From assembly GCF_023074175.1 (NCBI RefSeq), contig NZ_JADPKS010000163.1:1-64000 (forward strand): a stretch of 64,000 nt of DNA, written 5' to 3'. The translations under genes and the position numbers were made by a program. Shown here in pieces: positions 62,322 through 64,000 of the stretch. Numbering within the stretch: the first letter of the stretch is position 1; the number at the start of each line of letters is the position of its first letter. Source of the DNA: Bradyrhizobium sp. 139. Its GTDB lineage: Bacteria; Pseudomonadota; Alphaproteobacteria; Rhizobiales; Xanthobacteraceae. The notes under the pieces are model-generated. The model had not been told where the DNA came from, searched no databases, and saw only the letters and a program-made list of their open reading frames with translations.

Positions 62322-63551
62322 TCACAATGTCGGGCTTGCGGGCACGCAAGCCGCGCATTGCGAGTTGACCTTTGCCTTGCGGCGAAGAGCTCCGATTGAA
62401 ATGACGGCCGATGAGAGAACGAGGATGACGGCGCTGAACAGGAAAGTGGCCCGATAGCCGCTGCTGTCGAACAGCACGCCGCCACCCGCCGCACCCGTGG
62501 CGATCGCAAGCTGAACCACCGCCACCATCAGGCCTCCGCCTGCTTCCGCGTCATCCGGCAAAGCCTTGCTGAGCCAGGTCCACCAGCCAACGGGCGCCGC
62601 CGTGCCGATGAAGCCCCACAGGACCATTACCGCAGCCGTGGCGCCAAGGGAAGAACCAAACACCGTCAACGCTGCAGCCATCGCAGCCATGGCGAGCGAC
62701 ATGAAGACGAGGCAAGCGTAAAGACGTTCGCGGATGACGAACCCGATGATTGACGTGCCGACAAGACCGGCAATGCCCATCACGAGCAGGAGTGCCGAGA
62801 TCGTCGTGACATCGACGCGCGTCACCGTTTCGAGGAATGGCCGCAAGTACGTAAAGACTGCGAACTGTCCGAGGAAGAACAGCGCTGCCGCGAGCATGCC
62901 GTAAGGCACTTCCGGGCGGCGCAAGACCTTAAACGCTGCTGCCGCACCGGCCTGCTCGTGGCTTGGCATCCTGGGCAGCGTGAGGAATTGCCAGACCAGG
63001 GTCAGCGCGGCGACGGGAACAACACAGAAGAACGCGCCGCGCCAGCCGATGTACTGACCCAGAAAGCTGCCGAGCGGCGCAGCAATCGTGGTCGCGAGCG
63101 CATTACCGCCATTCAGAACTGCAAGAGCGCGCGACAGACGGGCGGTCGGTACGAGCCGGATCATCGTCGCGGCCGACATCGACCAGAAACCGCCAATCGT
63201 GATCCCGACAAGCGCCCGTCCGGCCATGAACACAGGATAGTTGGGAGCGAAGGCCACGATGACGCCAGACACCAGCATCAGGCCGGTCAGCCACAGCAAG
63301 AGCGAACGACGATCGCAGCCAGCAGTCGCCGCCGAGATGAACAGACTGGTCACAAGCGCGAACAGCCCCGAAACCGAGATTGCCTGCCCTGCCTGTCCTT
63401 CCGTCAAGTGCAGGCCGCTGGCAATCGGCGTGAGCAGACTGACAGGCATGAATTCTGATGCGACGAGCGTCGAGGCGCAAAGCGACAACGCGAAAACCGC
63501 GCTCCATGCGGCCAATGGCTGCGTTGTCTCGTGATCTGTCGTGAGTTTCAT
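62322..63551 (-). CDS. MFS exporter (DHA1, AraJ/NepI-like)
   Basis: This 409-residue protein has twelve predicted membrane segments and the DHA1 pattern: ASEFMPVSLLTPIASGLHLT in helix 1, GCDRRSLLLWLTGLMLVSG (motif A region) and GFWSMSAATMIRLVPTARLS between helices 4 and 5. It resembles drug, sugar or purine-nucleoside exporters such as NepI and AraJ. The chosen ATG (MKLTTDHETTQPLAAW) lies 18 codons into the open frame. It is divergent from a LysR regulator gene across 130 bases, a common arrangement where the regulator controls the exporter. Substrate unknown. Confidence 0.88.
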   Translation of the reverse strand: MKLTTDHETTQPLAAWSAVFALSLCASTLVASEFMPVSLLTPIASGLHLTEGQAGQAISVSGLFALVTSLFISAATAGCDRRSLLLWLTGLMLVSGVIVAFAPNYPVFMAGRALVGITIGGFWSMSAATMIRLVPTARLSRALAVLNGGNALATTIAAPLGSFLGQYIGWRGAFFCVVPVAALTLVWQFLTLPRMPSHEQAGAAAAFKVLRRPEVPYGMLAAALFFLGQFAVFTYLRPFLETVTRVDVTTISALLLVMGIAGLVGTSIIGFVIRERLYACLVFMSLAMAAMAAALTVFGSSLGATAAVMVLWGFIGTAAPVGWWTWLSKALPDDAEAGGGLMVAVVQLAIATGAAGGGVLFDSSGYRATFLFSAVILVLSSAVISIGALRRKAKVNSQCAACVPASPTL

Positions 63552-63623
63552 CGGGGATCCATATGTCGAGGAGCGCCCACGCCGGCGCTGTTCACGGCAA
63601 CACATAAAGCCCCGGCCGGCGTT

Positions 63624-63656
63624 CGATTAGCCGATATAATTTGCTTGCATTAATCG
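63624..63656. promoter_or_regulatory. Possible LysR operator between MFS and LysR genes
   Basis: CGATTA (63624-63629) and TAATCG (63651-63656) form inverted arms 21 bases apart within an AT-rich patch of the 130-base divergent region. Position and shape would suit LysR binding; the arms are short, so this is tentative. Confidence 0.35.
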
Positions 63657-63681
63657 ATCGTGGCCATGAATAGTAACGGCC

Positions 63682-64000
63682 ATGGCAAGCCAGGATTTCA
63701 ACGATTTGCTGGCGTTCGTGGCCGTCGCCCGCGAGCGCAGCTTTACGAAGGCCGCCGCGAAACTGGGCGTCGTGCAGTCAACGCTCAGCCACACGATCAA
63801 GCGCCTGGAATCGCAGATGGGCCTGCGGCTCCTCACGCGCACGACCCGAAGCGTCGGCCTGACCGAAGCGGGCGAGCGGCTTCAACGATCCGTTGCGCCC
63901 CGCATCGAAGAGATCGAGCGCGATATCGCCGCGCTGATGTCCCTGCGCGACAAGCCGTCGGGCACCATCCGGATTACGCTCTCGGACCATGCTCTCGAAA
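63682..64000 (+). CDS. LysR-family transcriptional regulator (partial, runs off the window)
   Basis: The first 106 residues are visible. The winged helix-turn-helix occupies about 4-62: FNDLLAFVAVARERSFTKAA, then AKLGVVQSTLSHTIKRLESQ and RLLTRTTRSVGLTEAGERL, which are diagnostic. The start of the effector domain (GTIRITLSDHALE) follows. It is divergent from the MFS exporter gene and probably controls it. The ATG at 63682 is preferred; the nearby ATG at 63666 is out of frame. The C-terminal two thirds lie outside the window. Confidence 0.92.
   Translation, partial: MASQDFNDLLAFVAVARERSFTKAAAKLGVVQSTLSHTIKRLESQMGLRLLTRTTRSVGLTEAGERLQRSVAPRIEEIERDIAALMSLRDKPSGTIRITLSDHALE

Overview
The window reads as chromosome of a Bradyrhizobium-like alphaproteobacterium (Nitrobacteraceae). 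The reasons are high GC, a full hopanoid gene set that includes the C-2 methylase hpnP, several dispersed palindromic repeat families, many Tat-type (NRRxxL) leaders, and an alphaproteobacterial SOS box (GAAC-N7-GAAC). No rRNA, tRNA or CRISPR array was seen. About 54 intact coding regions, three broken genes, several hairpin terminators and several dispersed repeats were recognised. Family names come from reading the proteins, not from a database search.

Region by region. 1-9.8 kb: a Tat-exported beta-helix protein and its usual small neighbour, then an ECF sigma / anti-sigma / subtilase operon, a GGDEF cyclase, a DUF2336 protein and a second sigma module (SigF-NrsF type). 10-21 kb: a lysine/alanine-rich envelope protein, enoyl-CoA hydratase, TolC-like outer membrane protein, amidohydrolase, a CzcA/CusA-type RND pump with its adaptor, and a family III CoA-transferase. 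21-28.4 kb: the SOS mutagenesis cassette imuA-imuB-dnaE2 facing a UdgX fusion gene, with one LexA box between them. 28.4-36.9 kb: a PiT phosphate transporter, M20 amidohydrolase, GMC oxidoreductase, a metallophosphoesterase-cupredoxin-ECF-anti-sigma group, and a HigBA locus with a frameshifted toxin. 36.9-60 kb: hopanoid genes hpnO, hpnN, ispH, hpnH, then hpnG-shc-hpnE-hpnD-hpnC, a second MMPL exporter, and hpnP lying between eutC and eutB. 60-64 kb: a chemotaxis receptor, an MFS remnant, an intact MFS exporter and the start of a LysR regulator.

How the parts fit. HpnC, HpnD and HpnE make squalene from farnesyl diphosphate, Shc cyclises it, HpnH adds adenosyl, HpnG removes adenine, HpnO makes the amino-polyol, HpnP methylates C-2 and HpnN moves hopanoids to the outer membrane. 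IspH feeds the isoprenoid supply. Three separate ECF sigma/anti-sigma pairs suggest strong envelope-stress signalling.

The most interesting points are: (i) the ECF operon whose anti-sigma C-terminus looks like the propeptide of the subtilase encoded next to it; (ii) repeat DNA that has become coding sequence in dnaE2 and at the end of the phosphate transporter; (iii) hpnP placed between eutB and eutC; (iv) a decayed low-GC island, bounded by two terminators, in the middle of the hopanoid cluster.
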